Of a DNA stretch of 6,154 bases, positions 5,801 to 6,154 are shown one piece after another. The notes beneath the pieces are model-generated. The model was not told where the DNA came from and did not search any database. It saw only the letters and a program-made list of their open reading frames with translations. The position numbers and the translations under genes are program-made. This DNA comes from Patescibacteria group bacterium (GTDB taxonomy: Bacteria; Patescibacteriota; Saccharimonadia; Saccharimonadales; HK-STAS-PATE-42), in contig JAUPUA010000078.1 of the NCBI GenBank assembly GCA_030917805.1, positions 1 through 6,154 on the forward strand. The letters are read 5' to 3'. Within the stretch, counting starts at the first letter, position 1, and every line of letters starts with the position of its first letter.

Positions 5801-6154
5801 GGCTTCCCAGAAGCGTGCCCTTAAGCTTAAATCTCTTGCAGCCTGGGCATAGGATTCAAGCGCATTAATACCCCTGCGCATTTCCGCAGTATCTGAAATG
5901 TCAGCCAACCCCACACGCTTATCCTCTACATAATCGAGCAAGGCGCTGTCATCGCCAGTGTTTAAAAAATCTGCAATAAGTGTGTCCATGTCCGCGTCAA
6001 CGGATTGACCTTTCGCTTCACCTAATCTCTGCAAACTTGCAACGGTAGAATCATCAAATCCAGCCTTTCTGGCAGCTTCAAGCAAGCTACCGTTACTAAG
6101 CTGACCAGAAGTAATTTGTCTGGCTAGACTAATAGCACCCCCAGATTTAAATTG
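2822..6154 (-). CDS. very large FAD/NAD(P)-binding oxidoreductase-like protein with long helical N-terminal region (5' partial)
   Basis: The frame runs from TAA (2822-2824) to the right edge without a stop, 1110 residues visible; the true start is outside. Residue numbers here count from the in-frame TTG at 6083-6085, which is probably internal because coding continues upstream (QFKSGGAISLARQ). Residues 1-465 are mostly charged helix with no recognised domain. VQIGLGPNGVASA (470-482) is a GxGxxG dinucleotide fold, and LYIDAAELPGGPFG (497-510) ends its second strand in an acidic residue, fitting FAD. GIIISSGLGEPNYGINLPG (651-669) is the conserved strand before the second domain. VVIYGGGNSAD (716-726) is the NAD(P) Rossmann motif. 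IIAASGFRP (822-830) and DVILVGT (874-880) resemble closing FAD-binding segments. Residues about 930-1087 are an unassigned extension. The order resembles flavin monooxygenases (CzcO or lysine/ornithine N-hydroxylase type), but the substrate is unknown. There is no cysteine, so it is not a disulfide reductase. No membrane segment is seen. It is convergent with the tRNA, 47 bases apart, and no clear terminator is visible. Confidence 0.85.
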   Translation of the reverse strand, partial: QFKSGGAISLARQITSGQLSNGSLLEAARKAGFDDSTVASLQRLGEAKGQSVDADMDTLIADFLNTGDDSALLDYVEDKRVGLADISDTAEMRRGINALESYAQAARDLSLRARFWEAAKLGTESATDRGLLEAFRVLEEFQPVLPGDDKVKKDLIVSGLKLRRDNFLLATYQSISGDTIDYELAAKLLKGIEQTTVQLGDAESFGRTLQTIAESAYSAEITSVFGDLLSRVQLDRTALDELRKALSEVKLRPPVGDIDFIDKFTEARESFESILTEIENLALQREIVEIKKRFVDDPDISSVVDDIIDLPEGGVINDALRQELINELSFLTSARKGLDSRKFEDLTSLAVRGIRRARGQSERLGLDLTKAPEKRNIRAVSGVVRRFKGSIVPLFETIRGGSDGSKVLKYISPAGTRSDFVQNIERLEEQRALSETERAYLESVELLSIFNPHLVALARERPELTSLYLEQYFKELDRTTREALEEDIYVPLVQIGLGPNGVASAGELNRSNPELAEQTLYIDAAELPGGPFGQVKGLGWSLNSANSIGRSTNVLPDQTDSEAASAAVRSFGSPLVMYPGERRRGEDTRAGSINSSVDYLLNPDNVSTTRYPDNADLARVLQLQAAMLTDHLLLSTRVTKVEPIDDDRPGNKRVTLEYQTETGETIVKTIRTDGIIISSGLGEPNYGINLPGSRAEQILNSSANTETADGFPILTDTLGAFEVLSSPETEEQVAPQGTVVIYGGGNSADVLIEYLGRQFESGNPALDGVEKVYVITGAPLSARPRYAAINDLKARGGKQNFLQIIDARVADVSLSGDRAILLDQAGNPITTVINGQDAPIMGDHIIAASGFRPELDEVFAPLLSEGESLDRRRGTESIVLPTNPSVSVGDVLASDPDVILVGTASRDGFGSNDKVLQLPKSASVALRNNGVENAVAIGFRTPDTRAAVRLRFGDWSRQKGELKSKAKEKRIINSELGVDPSESREVVIGALPATRRTVPADADTLTALLLDELNGIELANRAQSSYGLTIALGQGSLIVRPDSYSVPAELLDYVATAASDPYFQAYALKAIRTRRSSRGKITIELSFSNGKLRLRDKPDSGATRTYAEVT

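Noticed and set aside
6083..6085. TTG as the true start of the large gene
   Set aside because: The same frame stays open for 23 more codons to the window edge with plausible coding sequence, and no Shine-Dalgarno or promoter is evident before the TTG.
2822..6154. Thioredoxin-reductase or disulfide-reductase identity for the large protein
   Set aside because: The dinucleotide motifs would allow it, but the protein contains no cysteine, so the CxxC redox centre is missing.
1..6154. UGA recoded as an amino acid, as in Gracilibacteria/Absconditabacteria
   Set aside because: All frames are open under the standard bacterial code and end in TAA or TAG; no gene needs UGA read-through. Absence of TGA stops in six genes is too small a sample to argue for recoding.

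Overview
This 6.15-kb window looks like chromosomal DNA from a candidate-phylum bacterium of the Patescibacteria/CPR type, most likely Saccharibacteria (TM7). The assignment is an inference with moderate confidence. It rests on the ABC-transporter C-terminus ending in a HQSGG-type tail, a ribosomal protein S20 with a long Lys/Ala tail, a membrane-anchored HELFH protein of a kind I associate with this group, and several genes that match no well-known family. G+C looks to be in the low-to-mid 40s by eye. All six visible stop codons are TAA or TAG, so there is no evidence for or against UGA recoding.

Layout from left to right: (1) the last 61 codons of an ABC-transporter ATPase on the plus strand (3-188); (2) a small unknown multi-pass membrane protein on the minus strand (203-637); (3) an rpsT terminator hairpin with a UUCG loop (661-698), whose tail contains an extended -10 that could start the membrane-protein transcript; (4) rpsT for bS20 on the minus strand (726-1133) with an extended -10 promoter; (5) a 180-bp divergent intergenic region holding the rpsT promoter, an 18-bp perfect palindrome and a consensus-like plus-strand promoter; (6) an unrecognised acidic 110-residue protein (1314-1646, plus), overlapping at its stop with (7) a membrane-anchored HExxH protein with a coiled-coil half (1643-2623, minus); (8) a short divergent control region whose two predicted promoters share one -35 site; (9) a CAU-anticodon tRNA with encoded CCA (2699-2774, plus); (10) a very long minus-strand gene (2822 to the right edge, 5' end outside the window) that fuses a helical region of about 465 visible residues to a two-Rossmann FAD/NAD(P) oxidoreductase and a C-terminal extension.

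The genes do not form one obvious pathway. The strand switches and promoters suggest mostly single-gene transcription units: housekeeping items (rpsT, tRNA) alternate with cell-envelope or unknown proteins. The best candidates for something undescribed are the giant cysteine-free flavoprotein fusion and the small orphan protein behind a palindrome-controlled promoter. I saw no CRISPR array, insertion sequence, phage gene or toxin-antitoxin pair.
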